Shown: piece after piece, positions 25,739-34,535 of the stretch
Numbering within the stretch: the first letter of the stretch is position 1
How the letters are laid out: each line of letters starts with the position of its first letter
Assembly (NCBI GenBank): GCA_038235165.1
Contig: JBBSUG010000022.1
Coordinates: 1 to 64,000, forward strand
Direction: 5' to 3'
DNA length: 64,000 nt
From: GCA-002050365 sp038235165
GTDB lineage: Bacteria; Acidobacteriota; Blastocatellia; Pyrinomonadales; Pyrinomonadaceae
The notes under the pieces: model-generated
The model's input: the letters and a program-made list of their open reading frames with translations, nothing else
What the model was told of the DNA's origin: nothing
The model's database searches: none
Made by a program: the position numbers and the translations under genes

Positions 25739-27679
25739 ATGGGTAAAATTATAGGAATTGATTTAGGAACTACAAATTCGGTTGTCGCCGTGATGGAAGG
25801 CGGCGAGCCGGTGGTTATTACGAATTCGGAAGGTGGACGCACAACCCCTTCAGTGGTGGCATTCACCAAAGACGGCAATCGTCTTGTCGGACAAGTCGCC
25901 AAACGTCAGGCGGTGACAAACCCGGAAAATACGCTGTATTCGATCAAGCGGTTTATGGGACGCAAATTTGACGAAGTTTCCGGCGAAATCAAGCAGGTAC
26001 CTTATAAAGTCGAACGCACTTCAAACGGCGACGTTCGCATTAACGCCGACGGTAAACAATACAGTCCGCCGGAAATTGCGGCGATGGTTTTGCAGAAATT
26101 GAAGCAAGCCGCCGAAGATTATCTCGGGACAAGCGTTAGCCAGGCGGTTATTACCGTTCCGGCGTATTTTAACGACGCGCAAAGACAAGCGACAAAAGAT
26201 GCGGGCAAAATCGCCGGTTTGGAAGTTCTGAGAATCGTCAACGAACCGACTGCCGCCGCTCTGGCTTACGGTTTGGACAAAAAGAAAGAAGAAACGATTG
26301 CCGTGTTCGACTTCGGTGGCGGAACATTTGATATTTCCGTGTTGGAAGTCGGCGAAGGTGTTGTCGAAGTAAAATCAACCAACGGCGACACGCATTTGGG
26401 CGGCGACGACGTTGACGAAATGCTGGTCAAATGGATTATTGACGAATTCAAGAAAGATCAGGGCATTGATTTGACCAACGATAAAATGGCGTTGCAGCGT
26501 CTGAAAGAAGCGGGCGAAAAAGCGAAGATCGAATTGTCGTCGGCGATGGAAACCGAAATCAATCTGCCGTTTATTACGGCTGACCAATCGGGACCGAAAC
26601 ATCTTGTGATGAAACTGACGCGCTCGAAATTCGAGCAGTTGGTTCAGCCGATTCTCGACCGTTTGATGCCGCCGGTTAAAAAGGCGATTGAAGATGCCGG
26701 ATTAGAGGCGAAAAATATTGACGAAGTTGTCCTCGTCGGCGGTTCGACGCGCATTCCGAAAGTTCAGGAAATGGTCAAGGAATTTTTTGGCAAAGATTCC
26801 AACAAATCGGTTAATCCCGATGAAGTCGTCGGTCTCGGCGCAGCGGTTCAAGCCGGAGTTTTGGGCGGCGAAAAAACGGACATTCTGCTTTTGGACGTGA
26901 CGCCTTTGAGTTTGGGCATCGAAACTTTGGGCGGCGTGATGACGCAGATGATTACCCGAAATACGACGATTCCGACCAGAAAATCGGAAATTTTCTCGAC
27001 CGCTTCGGACAATCAAACGTCGGTCGAAGTGCACGTTATGCAGGGCGAACGCCCGCTGGCTTCGGACAACAAAACGCTCGGCAAATTTCACTTGGTCGGT
27101 ATTCCGCCGGCTCCGCGCGGCGTTCCGCAGGTCGAAGTAACTTTCGATATTGACGCAAACGGCATCGTCAATGTTTCGGCAAAAGATGTCGGCACGGGAC
27201 GCGAGCAGAAGATCACGATTACTTCGTCGTCGGGTTTGTCGAAAGACGAAATTGACAAAATGATGAAGGAAGCCGAATCACACGCGGGCGAAGACGAGAA
27301 GAAAAAAGCGGAAATCGAAGCCCGCAATCGTCTGGACGGTTTGGTTTATAATGTTGAAAAAACTTTCAGCGAAAATAAAGACAAACTCGATTCAGCCGCC
27401 GCCGGTGACATCGAAAACGCTTTATCGGAATCAAAAACCGCACTGGCGGGAACCGATGCCGACGCGATGAACAGCGCGTTTGAAACACTTCAAACCGCTT
27501 CGCACAAAATCGCGGAAGTTTTGTACAGTCAAGCCGGAACAACGCCGACAGGCGATGCCGGAGAAACGACTGAACAAGCATCTTCGGCAAGTGCCAGCGG
27601 CGATTCGACAGCTACGGCAGCGAGCGACGATAACGTCATTGATGCCGAGTATGTTGATGTTGACGAAGAAAAAAAATAA
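25739..27679 (+). CDS. dnaK: Hsp70 chaperone DnaK, paralogue 2
   Basis: This is a 646-residue protein of full canonical length. It opens GKIIGIDLGTTNSVVAVMEGG and carries VFDFGGGTFDISVLEVGEG, VVLVGGSTRIPKVQEMV and linker DILLLDVTPLSLGIET. A full helical lid ends with a low-complexity Thr/Ser/Ala segment and the acidic tail DDNVIDAEYVDVDEEKK, close to the conserved DAEFEEV-like ends that recruit partners. This is the more conventional DnaK and likely the main folding chaperone. A strong promoter precedes it and a hairpin (27721-27761) follows. The downstream dnaJ and hspR are separated by a toxin-antitoxin remnant. Confidence 0.97.
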   Translation: MGKIIGIDLGTTNSVVAVMEGGEPVVITNSEGGRTTPSVVAFTKDGNRLVGQVAKRQAVTNPENTLYSIKRFMGRKFDEVSGEIKQVPYKVERTSNGDVRINADGKQYSPPEIAAMVLQKLKQAAEDYLGTSVSQAVITVPAYFNDAQRQATKDAGKIAGLEVLRIVNEPTAAALAYGLDKKKEETIAVFDFGGGTFDISVLEVGEGVVEVKSTNGDTHLGGDDVDEMLVKWIIDEFKKDQGIDLTNDKMALQRLKEAGEKAKIELSSAMETEINLPFITADQSGPKHLVMKLTRSKFEQLVQPILDRLMPPVKKAIEDAGLEAKNIDEVVLVGGSTRIPKVQEMVKEFFGKDSNKSVNPDEVVGLGAAVQAGVLGGEKTDILLLDVTPLSLGIETLGGVMTQMITRNTTIPTRKSEIFSTASDNQTSVEVHVMQGERPLASDNKTLGKFHLVGIPPAPRGVPQVEVTFDIDANGIVNVSAKDVGTGREQKITITSSSGLSKDEIDKMMKEAESHAGEDEKKKAEIEARNRLDGLVYNVEKTFSENKDKLDSAAAGDIENALSESKTALAGTDADAMNSAFETLQTASHKIAEVLYSQAGTTPTGDAGETTEQASSASASGDSTATAASDDNVIDAEYVDVDEEKK

Positions 27680-27720
27680 GCGACAAAAGGCAAAATAGAG
27701 ACTTTTGTCTTTGTTTGAAG

Positions 27721-27764
27721 ATCAGCCGTTGGATTGTAATTCGTTGCAGACAACGGCTGATTTT
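27721..27764 (+). terminator. Hairpin after dnaK2
   Basis: ATCAGCCGTTG (27721-27731) pairs perfectly with CAACGGCTGAT (27751-27761) around a 19-nt loop and is followed by a few T residues. It would reduce read-through from dnaK2 into the toxin-antitoxin genes, dnaJ and hspR. Confidence 0.6.
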
Positions 27765-27781
27765 GCGATACTTCAAAGGCT

Positions 27782-28024
27782 ATGAATATTACGATTGAAC
27801 TCGACGAAAAATTGGTTTCACAAGTTGACGCGGCAGCCGAAAATTTGCATAAAAGTCGTCTTGAGTACATTAACGAAGCGTTGAGCAAATCGTTAAAAGA
27901 TGATCTGAAGTAATGTAGAATTGACGAAAAAGAGCGAAAATTTATCGAAAGTTACACAAGATTTCCGCAGCAACCAGAAGAATACGAAATCTGGCAAGAC
28001 GAACAAGTTTGGGAAAATCAATGA
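27782..28024 (+). pseudogene. MazF-partner antitoxin split by an in-frame stop
   Basis: The ATG at 27782 encodes a 43-residue ribbon-helix-helix (MNITIELDEKLVSQVDAAAE; then RLEYINEALSKSLKDD), which ends at TAA 27911-27913. The same frame continues for 36 codons with ERKFIESYTRFPQQPEEY and EIWQDEQVWENQ, the type of C-terminal tail that binds MazF. It ends at TGA 28022-28024, overlapping the toxin ATG. The whole 243-bp frame therefore reads as one antitoxin interrupted once. The DNA-binding half could still be made. The tail would need read-through or internal initiation; no ATG precedes it. A sequencing error is the simplest alternative. Confidence 0.72.
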
Positions 28025-28338
28025 TTCAGGGTGATGTCTATTTCTACAAATTTAAAGAACCGAACAAACGTCGCCCGGTTTTAATTTTGACGCGCTCAAA
28101 CATTATCTCTGTTCTAAATGCAGTTACAGCAGCGGAAATTACAACTACTATCCGCGGAAATGATTCGGAGGTTTTGCTTGTCGAATCCGACGGAATGAGA
28201 GAAGAGTGCGTAATTAATTTGTCGAATATCCAAACAGTACCCAAAAATAAATTAAGCAGTCATATCACACATCTTTTTGATGAAAGAATGCAGGAAGTTT
28301 TTGAAGCGATTAAGTTCGCCTTTGAATTTAAAAAATAG
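28021..28338 (+). CDS. mazF: MazF-family endoribonuclease toxin
   Basis: This is a 105-residue predicted mRNA interferase. MIQGDVYFYKF...RRPVLILTRSN is the opening beta-barrel of the MazF/PemK fold. It is followed by ITTTIRGNDSEVLLVES and the closing CVINLSNIQTVPKNKL, where the conserved N(L/V)..I.T.. strand lies. Start at 28021 overlaps the antitoxin stop (ATGA), so coupling is expected. It appears intact although the antitoxin frame upstream has a stop. It ends 9 bp before dnaJ, so it lies within the chaperone cluster. Activity depends on whether neutralisation remains, which the sequence cannot show. Confidence 0.85.
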   Translation: MIQGDVYFYKFKEPNKRRPVLILTRSNIISVLNAVTAAEITTTIRGNDSEVLLVESDGMREECVINLSNIQTVPKNKLSSHITHLFDERMQEVFEAIKFAFEFKK

Positions 28339-28347
28339 ATTCCAGAA

Positions 28348-29511
28348 ATGGCAAAAAAAGATTACTACCAGATACTCGGCGTAAAAAAGGACGCGAAACC
28401 GGACGAAATCAAAAAAGCGTATCGCAAATTGGCGCGTAAATTTCACCCGGACGTAAATCCGAATGATAAAACGTCGGAAGAAAAATTTAAGGAGATTCAG
28501 GAAGCCAACGACGTACTTTCCGACGAGAAAAAGCGCAAGGTCTTTGACCGCTTCGGATATTACGCCGACAATCTGGATGTCAATTCGCCGTATGCGACGG
28601 GAGCGACGAGCAGTTCGGGCGGCGCAGGCGGTTTCGACTTTTCCGGTTTCGACTTTGAACCCGGCGGCAGCGGCAGTTCTTCATCGAGTTTTCGTGACAT
28701 TTTCTCCGATCTTTTCAGCGGCGGCGCGGCGAAACAGCGCGAACCCGAACCACCGAAAGTGATGCCGAAGAAAGGCAAAGATATTGAAATGCCGCTGGCG
28801 TTAAGTTTTGAAGAAGCCGTCACTGGTTTAACGACCAACATTACGGTCAACCGTTCCGAACAGTGTTCGCGCTGCCAGGGCGCGGGCGACACGGGCGGTC
28901 CGGTTGTTGTTTGCTCGACCTGCAAAGGCACGGGACAAGTACAGAGGAGCGGCGGACGGCTGCAATTTTCGCAAACCTGTCCCGACTGCGAAGGTACGGG
29001 TCGCCGCCGACAGCCGTGCAGTTTGTGTAACGGCAAAGGTGTGACACCAAAAACCGAACAGGTCAAAATTCGCATTCCGGCTGGCGTTGATACGGGTTCG
29101 CGCGTACGGATTCCGAAAAAAGGCGAGGGCGGCAGACTCGGTGCGCCTCCGGGAGATTTATTTATTCTGACCAATGTCGGTAAGCATAAATTTTTCACGC
29201 GCAAAGGCGATAATATTTATGTGATCGTGCCGATCACCGTGCCGGAAGCCGCGTTGGGAGCCAAAATTGAAGTTCCGACGGTCGAAGGCAAAGCGCAGCT
29301 TAAAATTCCGGCGGGAACAGAATCGGGGCAGAAATTTCGTCTGCGGGAACGCGGTTTTCCTTCGCTGCGAAACCCGAATCTGCGCGGCGACCAGTTTATC
29401 GAAGTGAAAATTTCGCTTCCCCGTGTCATCAGCGAAGAAACAAAAGAGATTTTGAAAAATTTTGAAAAAGCTAACTCGGAAAACCCGCGCCGCGCAATGG
29501 GGTTGGAATAG
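28348..29511 (+). CDS. dnaJ: Co-chaperone DnaJ (type I)
   Basis: This is a 387-residue full-length DnaJ. The J-domain (4-68) has the HPD tripeptide at 33-35, which stimulates DnaK ATPase. A Gly/Phe-rich linker (about 85-120) leads to four CxxCxGxG zinc-finger repeats (CSRCQGAG, CSTCKGTG, CPDCEGTG, CSLCNGKG). The client-binding C-terminal beta domains contain GDLFILTNVGKHKFF and GDQFIEVKISLP. It is the only dnaJ seen and presumably serves both DnaK proteins. It follows mazF by 9 bp and precedes hspR by about 108 bp. Confidence 0.97.
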   Translation: MAKKDYYQILGVKKDAKPDEIKKAYRKLARKFHPDVNPNDKTSEEKFKEIQEANDVLSDEKKRKVFDRFGYYADNLDVNSPYATGATSSSGGAGGFDFSGFDFEPGGSGSSSSSFRDIFSDLFSGGAAKQREPEPPKVMPKKGKDIEMPLALSFEEAVTGLTTNITVNRSEQCSRCQGAGDTGGPVVVCSTCKGTGQVQRSGGRLQFSQTCPDCEGTGRRRQPCSLCNGKGVTPKTEQVKIRIPAGVDTGSRVRIPKKGEGGRLGAPPGDLFILTNVGKHKFFTRKGDNIYVIVPITVPEAALGAKIEVPTVEGKAQLKIPAGTESGQKFRLRERGFPSLRNPNLRGDQFIEVKISLPRVISEETKEILKNFEKANSENPRRAMGLE

Positions 29512-29517
29512 TTTGCC

Positions 29518-29604
29518 GAGTTGACTGAGTTTTCTGAGCTGATTGAGTTAAAGAAGAGTCTTAGATTCGACAAACTCGACAAACTCAGCAAACCCAGTCA
29601 ACTC
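29518..29604. repeat. 32-bp imperfect inverted repeat before hspR
   Basis: The arms at 29518-29549 and 29573-29604 match at 26 of 32 positions around a 23-nt loop. Both are built from GAGTT / AACTC words. It starts at the dnaJ stop and ends 15 bp before hspR. As RNA it could be an attenuator or stability element. As DNA, its GAGT/ACTC words loosely recall the HspR box (CTTGAGT-N7-ACTCAAG), but no perfect HAIR is present. Confidence 0.55.
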
Positions 29605-29619
29605 GGTCAACTCAAACAA

Positions 29620-30021
29620 ATGAAAAAGAAGATAAAAACATATACGATCAGCGCGGTGGCGGAACTCTTTGAGATTCATCCGCAAACGCTGCGGCTGTAT
29701 GAGCGTGAAGGGCTGCTCAAACCTTCGCGTTCGGAAGGAAATACGCGGCTCTACGAAGATTCCGATATTGAGCGGCTGGAAATCATTTTATCTCTCACGC
29801 GGGATTTGGGTGTCAATCTCGCCGGCGTTGAAATAATTCTCAATATGCGCGAAAAAATGGATACGATGCAGCGCGAATTTGAACGATTTTTTGAATATCT
29901 GCGAACTCACGCGGACGAATTTTCCAATCAAAGCTCAATCTTTACCGACACGCAGGCACTCATTCCGATCTCCCGCGTGACCGTGAGAAAATCAGTTCAC
30001 ACTTACAGCGAAGAGGATTAA
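29620..30021 (+). CDS. hspR: HspR-type MerR-family repressor of chaperone genes
   Basis: This is a 133-residue regulator. The MerR-type winged helix is YTISAVAELFEIHPQTLRLY then EREGLLKPSRSEGNTRLYED, as in HspR. A helical dimerisation segment follows (IILSLTRDLGVNLAGVEIIL). The ATG at 29620 matches the usual HspR start; an upstream in-frame extension only translates the GAGTT repeats. HspR in actinobacteria sits after dnaK-grpE-dnaJ and uses DnaK as corepressor; the dnaJ-hspR order here mirrors that. It likely controls dnaK2/dnaJ, but its operator is not certain. Confidence 0.9.
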   Translation: MKKKIKTYTISAVAELFEIHPQTLRLYEREGLLKPSRSEGNTRLYEDSDIERLEIILSLTRDLGVNLAGVEIILNMREKMDTMQREFERFFEYLRTHADEFSNQSSIFTDTQALIPISRVTVRKSVHTYSEED

Positions 30022-30131
30022 TTTAATCCGGTTCCGGGTTATTTTCGATTTCGACTTTACAATTCCCCCCTTTTAAAGCAAAAATACTCCGCCCCAAAGT
30101 TCACAGCTCAATACTCTAAAGGAGAAAACAA

Positions 30132-33100
30132 ATGAAAGTTTCTTACGAAAGGCGCGTGCTTTTAGCTGCCGCTTGCCTAATTTTACTCTTTTTCGTCACC
30201 ACAAATTCTGCTCAAGACCTCGATGATGTGACAATTTCCGGTCTAATCCTTGATTCAAATAAAGCTCCGGTCGTCGGTGCGGCGATCACTGCGACGCAAA
30301 TTGAAACCGGTTCCGAACGGACAGTCGTCGCTAACGAAGACGGACGCTACAGAATTATCGAACTGCCGCCCGGAAATTACAAAGTGAAAGCTGCCGCCAA
30401 TGGTTTCGGCGCAAAAGAAAAAATCAATCTCGTGACGATTTCCGGTCAAAGCGTTCAACTCGATTTTTCGCTCGCTCCGGCGGATGTCGTCGCCGAACAA
30501 ACCGTGACCATCGAAGAGGACGCGACCGCCGTTGACATTACGCGGACGATTGTCGGCGGAACGGTAACACAATTGGAAATTGAAGAGTTACCGAATAATT
30601 CGCGCAATCCGCTCGATCTCGTTTTGACGCTCGGCGGAACTTCGGAAGAGGCTCTTTCGACACGTAATTTGGCGGAAGACCGCAATGTCACCAACTCGAC
30701 CGCGCCCGCCGAACAGGGAAATTTTTCGCTCTCCGGCGGCGTTTCTTATTCTAACAATATTACGATTGACGGACTCGACAACAACGACGATCGTTCGGCG
30801 AATGTGCGGTTTCAACCGTCGCTCGAATCCATCGCGGAAGTACAGGTCGTCACCAATCAGTTTTCCGCCGAATACGGGCGGGCTTCCGGCGGGCGCATCA
30901 ACTTGCGGACGAAAAGCGGTTCCAACCGTTTGCGCGGTCGGGCGTTTATGTTTTTCCGCGACGACAATCTCAACGCGAACACCTGGTATAACAACAGCCG
31001 CAACTTTCCGCGTTTGCCGCTGACCGAATATAATCCCGGTTTTACCCTGAGCGGACCAATCGTTGTGCCGAAGATTTATGACGGACACAAACGCACATTT
31101 TTCTCGGTCGCGTATGAATACAATAATTTACAGGACATCACTTTTATCAATACTTTTGTGCCGCTGATTTCAAACCCGCGTTTCACGCTGCCGACTGGAA
31201 ATACAAATTGTCCGGTCGCCGCGTGCGGCGATTTGGCGGCGTATCAGGTTCTTTACTCAACCCCGAACGTCAATCATATTTTTACCGCCAAAGTTGACCA
31301 CCGGCTCTCTTCAAAAAACGATTTAACAATCGGTTATCAATTGGGGCGCAGAAAAAACCGCCGCACTTCAGGAGCTAACACGACGCGGTTAGACGACGCG
31401 CTGCAAGCAAAAACCACCGATTCCGACGCGATAAACTTCACCGATAATCACGTTTTTAACGCGAAGACCGTCAATCAGTTTCGATTTCAATATTCGATTT
31501 TAGAACCGAGTTTTCAAACCGACGCGCCCGACGCGCCGGTAATTTTAATCGGCTACACGAATCCCGAAACCGGCGGCAGTCAAACACTGACCGCCGGAAA
31601 TTCGACCGCTTCAGGCGGCAACAGCGACACTTTTCCGCAAAATCGCCGCGAAACACGCTATCAATTTCAGGAAACTTTAACTTATATCGTTGGCTATCAC
31701 ACGCTCAAAGGCGGATTCGATTTTCAAACGATTCGCTCGAAAGCAAAGGAATTGAGCGATGCGACCGGCACATTCAGATTTACCAATGTCGGAACATTTC
31801 AACAAAATACTCTGTCGAGATTTCAACTGAATTTCGGCATCGGCTCGGATGTCGGCAACAAATATGGCGGGATTTTTATTAACGACGAATTCAAAGCCCG
31901 CCCGAATCTGACGGTTAATTTAGGTTTGAGATACGAGCGTGAAACGAGCGTTGACGACAAAAACAATTTCGGTCCGCGCGTCGGCATCGCGTGGAGTCCG
32001 TTTAAGAAACGCAAAACCGTCATTCGCCTCGGCAGCGGCATCTTCTACAACCGGACGCTGCTTCGCACCATCGCCGATTTTATTCAAAATGCGCGGGGAA
32101 TAATACCGTTCGACACGAATTCCATTGGGACGAGTGCCGCCGACCCGCGCCGCACGGCGATTCTCGACGCTATCGCCCGCCAATTTCCAAATTCGTTCGC
32201 TTCCGAATCTGCCCTGCACACACTCGTCGGAAATGCCTGTGCGACGGCGACAACGAACTTAAACTGTAGCGATAACACCGGCTTCGTCATAAATCAGGGC
32301 AGCACGGGAAACCCGCTGCGGTCGGTTGACCCGATGCTGAAAATTCCCGAAAGCTATCAGTTTAACGTCGGTTTTGAACGCGAAATTTCCAAAGGCATCG
32401 TTTTTGAGGCGAATTACACCCGCAATAAAACGATTCGATTGTGGCGCGACCGCAACATTAACGCGCCGATTCTGCCGAACGGTTTCGCCGATTGGACGGC
32501 GTATCTGCTGGCGAATCCGTTTCAGCTTTCGCCGACCCGCAAATACACTTTTTATCTCGGTTCGACGAGCGACGGCAGCGGAATTGCGACGGCGATGAAC
32601 GGCGCGGCGACGTGCGGCACGACGACGACAAATTGTTTTGTCAATTTGAATACGACCAGCACATCATCTACAACACCGCTCGTAGCGGCGGCGGGAAGCA
32701 CCAATAATGCGACCGGCGGACCGATTGGCATTGCGCTGGCGGCAATCGCACGGTTTCGACCAAATCAAAATTTTGAGGAGCAGTCGCGCATCGGTTCGCT
32801 CGGCAAAGCGTTTTATCAAGGCTTGGTTCTCGAAATGCGCTCGCGTTTGCGAAAATTCAGCGGTGGTTTCAGCGGCAGTTTCCGCGTCGCTTATACGCTT
32901 TCGTCAACCGAAGACGACGGGCTGAACAACACGGCGAACGCCGAAATTAACGGCGACTTTGGACGTGAATACACCCGCAATCTGCAAGATCGCCGTCACC
33001 GCATTGCGTTTTCGGGGGGGTTCGATACGCCGCGCCAATTTGGAAAACTGCGCTTTTCGCCGCTTTTTCGCGCCGGAAGTTCCGCGCCGTTTAATCTCGG

Positions 33101-33542
33101 TAACGGCGGCAGAGATAGAAACCTCGACGATCTAAGCACCGACCGGCTCAATTTCAGCGGAAATTTAGACGACATTGTTTCACGCAAACCGGGTTCGCCG
33201 TTTCCCGAAGCACTGGCGGCGCAGTTTTCGCTTGCCCCGATTGGCGCGAAAAGCGGAAATCTACCGCGCAACAGCGGCACGGGACCATCCTTCTTCACCT
33301 TTGACCTCAACGTCACCCGTGAATTTCGTTTGTCCGAGAAAATGAAACTGCGCCCGACCGTCGAATTCGACAATATTCTCAACGCGGCGGTTTTCAATTA
33401 CGGCGCGGCTTTTATTGATTTTAACGCGCTCGGTTCAAACGCTTCGGCAACCGCGATACAAAGTTTTCGTGATCGTTTTCTCGTTCCGACGCGCACTTAT
33501 CGCCAACGGGAAATTCGGCTCGGAATGAGATTCGATTTCTGA
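30132..33542 (+). CDS. Oar-like TonB-dependent outer-membrane receptor
   Basis: This is a 1136-residue outer-membrane protein. The signal peptide (ACLILLFFVTTNSAQ) is followed by a carboxypeptidase regulatory-like beta sandwich (about 35-118; VTISGLILDSNKAPVVGAAI, YRIIELPPGNYKVKA). A TonB plug with NFSLSGGVSYSNNITIDGLD and VVTNQFSAEYGRASGGRIN comes next, then a long beta barrel (about 280-1136). The final strand ends LGMRFDF, with the terminal Phe needed for BAM insertion. Such receptors are hugely expanded in acidobacteria and import oligosaccharides or peptides; the ligand is unknown. AAGGAG precedes the ATG, and a hairpin terminator follows the stop. It is transcribed alone. Confidence 0.93.
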   Translation: MKVSYERRVLLAAACLILLFFVTTNSAQDLDDVTISGLILDSNKAPVVGAAITATQIETGSERTVVANEDGRYRIIELPPGNYKVKAAANGFGAKEKINLVTISGQSVQLDFSLAPADVVAEQTVTIEEDATAVDITRTIVGGTVTQLEIEELPNNSRNPLDLVLTLGGTSEEALSTRNLAEDRNVTNSTAPAEQGNFSLSGGVSYSNNITIDGLDNNDDRSANVRFQPSLESIAEVQVVTNQFSAEYGRASGGRINLRTKSGSNRLRGRAFMFFRDDNLNANTWYNNSRNFPRLPLTEYNPGFTLSGPIVVPKIYDGHKRTFFSVAYEYNNLQDITFINTFVPLISNPRFTLPTGNTNCPVAACGDLAAYQVLYSTPNVNHIFTAKVDHRLSSKNDLTIGYQLGRRKNRRTSGANTTRLDDALQAKTTDSDAINFTDNHVFNAKTVNQFRFQYSILEPSFQTDAPDAPVILIGYTNPETGGSQTLTAGNSTASGGNSDTFPQNRRETRYQFQETLTYIVGYHTLKGGFDFQTIRSKAKELSDATGTFRFTNVGTFQQNTLSRFQLNFGIGSDVGNKYGGIFINDEFKARPNLTVNLGLRYERETSVDDKNNFGPRVGIAWSPFKKRKTVIRLGSGIFYNRTLLRTIADFIQNARGIIPFDTNSIGTSAADPRRTAILDAIARQFPNSFASESALHTLVGNACATATTNLNCSDNTGFVINQGSTGNPLRSVDPMLKIPESYQFNVGFEREISKGIVFEANYTRNKTIRLWRDRNINAPILPNGFADWTAYLLANPFQLSPTRKYTFYLGSTSDGSGIATAMNGAATCGTTTTNCFVNLNTTSTSSTTPLVAAAGSTNNATGGPIGIALAAIARFRPNQNFEEQSRIGSLGKAFYQGLVLEMRSRLRKFSGGFSGSFRVAYTLSSTEDDGLNNTANAEINGDFGREYTRNLQDRRHRIAFSGGFDTPRQFGKLRFSPLFRAGSSAPFNLGNGGRDRNLDDLSTDRLNFSGNLDDIVSRKPGSPFPEALAAQFSLAPIGAKSGNLPRNSGTGPSFFTFDLNVTREFRLSEKMKLRPTVEFDNILNAAVFNYGAAFIDFNALGSNASATAIQSFRDRFLVPTRTYRQREIRLGMRFDF

Positions 33543-33567
33543 AATTTTGCATTCACTGCATTGAGAT

Positions 33568-33600
33568 AACGGGATTGCACGGCGGCATTCCCGTTTTTTT
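33568..33600 (+). terminator. Intrinsic terminator of the TonB receptor
   Basis: AACGGGATTGC pairs with GCATTCCCGTT (one T-T mismatch) and is followed by seven T residues. It begins 26 bp after the stop codon. Confidence 0.8.
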
Positions 33601-33686
33601 ATTCACAAATGAAAAAAATGATGACTAACCGATGGCATTTATGATAATTTTAATGTGTTGAACAATTTTGTTCACCGTAAAGAATT

Positions 33687-34454
33687 ATGAGTGAAGCTGC
33701 CGAACAAATAACCGCCGCACTGCCGTTCACCGAAGTCTCCATCGAATCGGTGCTGCTCGATGCCGACCTTTTTATCAAGTACCGCTCGCCTGAGAAAGCC
33801 TTTCGCCTGCTTCGTGAATCAATGGAACGCAGTCCGCGTTCGATTTCCCTGCGCGAAAAAATGCGCGAAATTTGCATTACTCAGAAGAATTTGAACGAAG
33901 CCGCGTCGCAGTGTCTGGCGTTGGTTAGTTTGTACATCGGGCGCGAAGATTTCGATTTGGCGTATGACCGGCTGCAGGAAGCGAAACTGCTCGACCCGCG
34001 CATTTCGGTCGCGCCCGGATTAGAAGCGATTCGCCGCGCCCGCCGCCCTGATTTTGCCGTCAACCGCGACAATTCTCCGCAAAAAGTCCGCGCCGATGTC
34101 ACTTTCGCCGGCAATCTCGCTTTCGTCGGCATTTTCGATGCCGTGCAGGTGATCGAAAATTCCAGAATGACCGGCTTGTTAATCGTCAAATCAGATTTGC
34201 ATCTCGCCAGCGTTTCTTTCAACGAAGGCAAAATTGTTGATGCCGAAGCCAACGAACACAACGGCGTGCGAGCCTTCCGCGAAATCATCGAAATTAACAG
34301 CGGTATCTTTGAATTTTCCGTTTCCGAAAACGAATTTCCCATCGTCATTAATGTTTCGAGCAACACAAATTTCCTACTTGATGTTCTGACCGCCCTCGAC
34401 AACGAACGTGCTGAAAAACAAGGACTGCGAAATTTGAGCGACGAAGATTTTTAG
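33687..34454 (+). CDS. DUF4388 (PATAN-type) regulatory protein with helical repeats
   Basis: This is a 255-residue soluble protein. The first 125 residues form TPR-like helices (LLDADLFIKYRSPEKAFRLL, LALVSLYIGREDFDLAYDRL). The last 125 match DUF4388: GNLAFVGIFDAVQVIENSRM, TGLLIVKSDLHLASVSFNEG, KIVDAEANEHNGVRAFREI. DUF4388 occurs in two-component and gliding-motility systems and is believed to mediate protein contacts. No kinase lies beside it; smc begins 81 bp downstream on the same strand, but a functional link is not shown. Confidence 0.85.
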   Translation: MSEAAEQITAALPFTEVSIESVLLDADLFIKYRSPEKAFRLLRESMERSPRSISLREKMREICITQKNLNEAASQCLALVSLYIGREDFDLAYDRLQEAKLLDPRISVAPGLEAIRRARRPDFAVNRDNSPQKVRADVTFAGNLAFVGIFDAVQVIENSRMTGLLIVKSDLHLASVSFNEGKIVDAEANEHNGVRAFREIIEINSGIFEFSVSENEFPIVINVSSNTNFLLDVLTALDNERAEKQGLRNLSDEDF

Positions 34455-34535
34455 CAATTCGTAATTATTCAAGTTTGACTTAAACCGGCAAAAACAACAA
34501 AATATAGTGCTAACTTTCCCCAAAAGCACTATACG

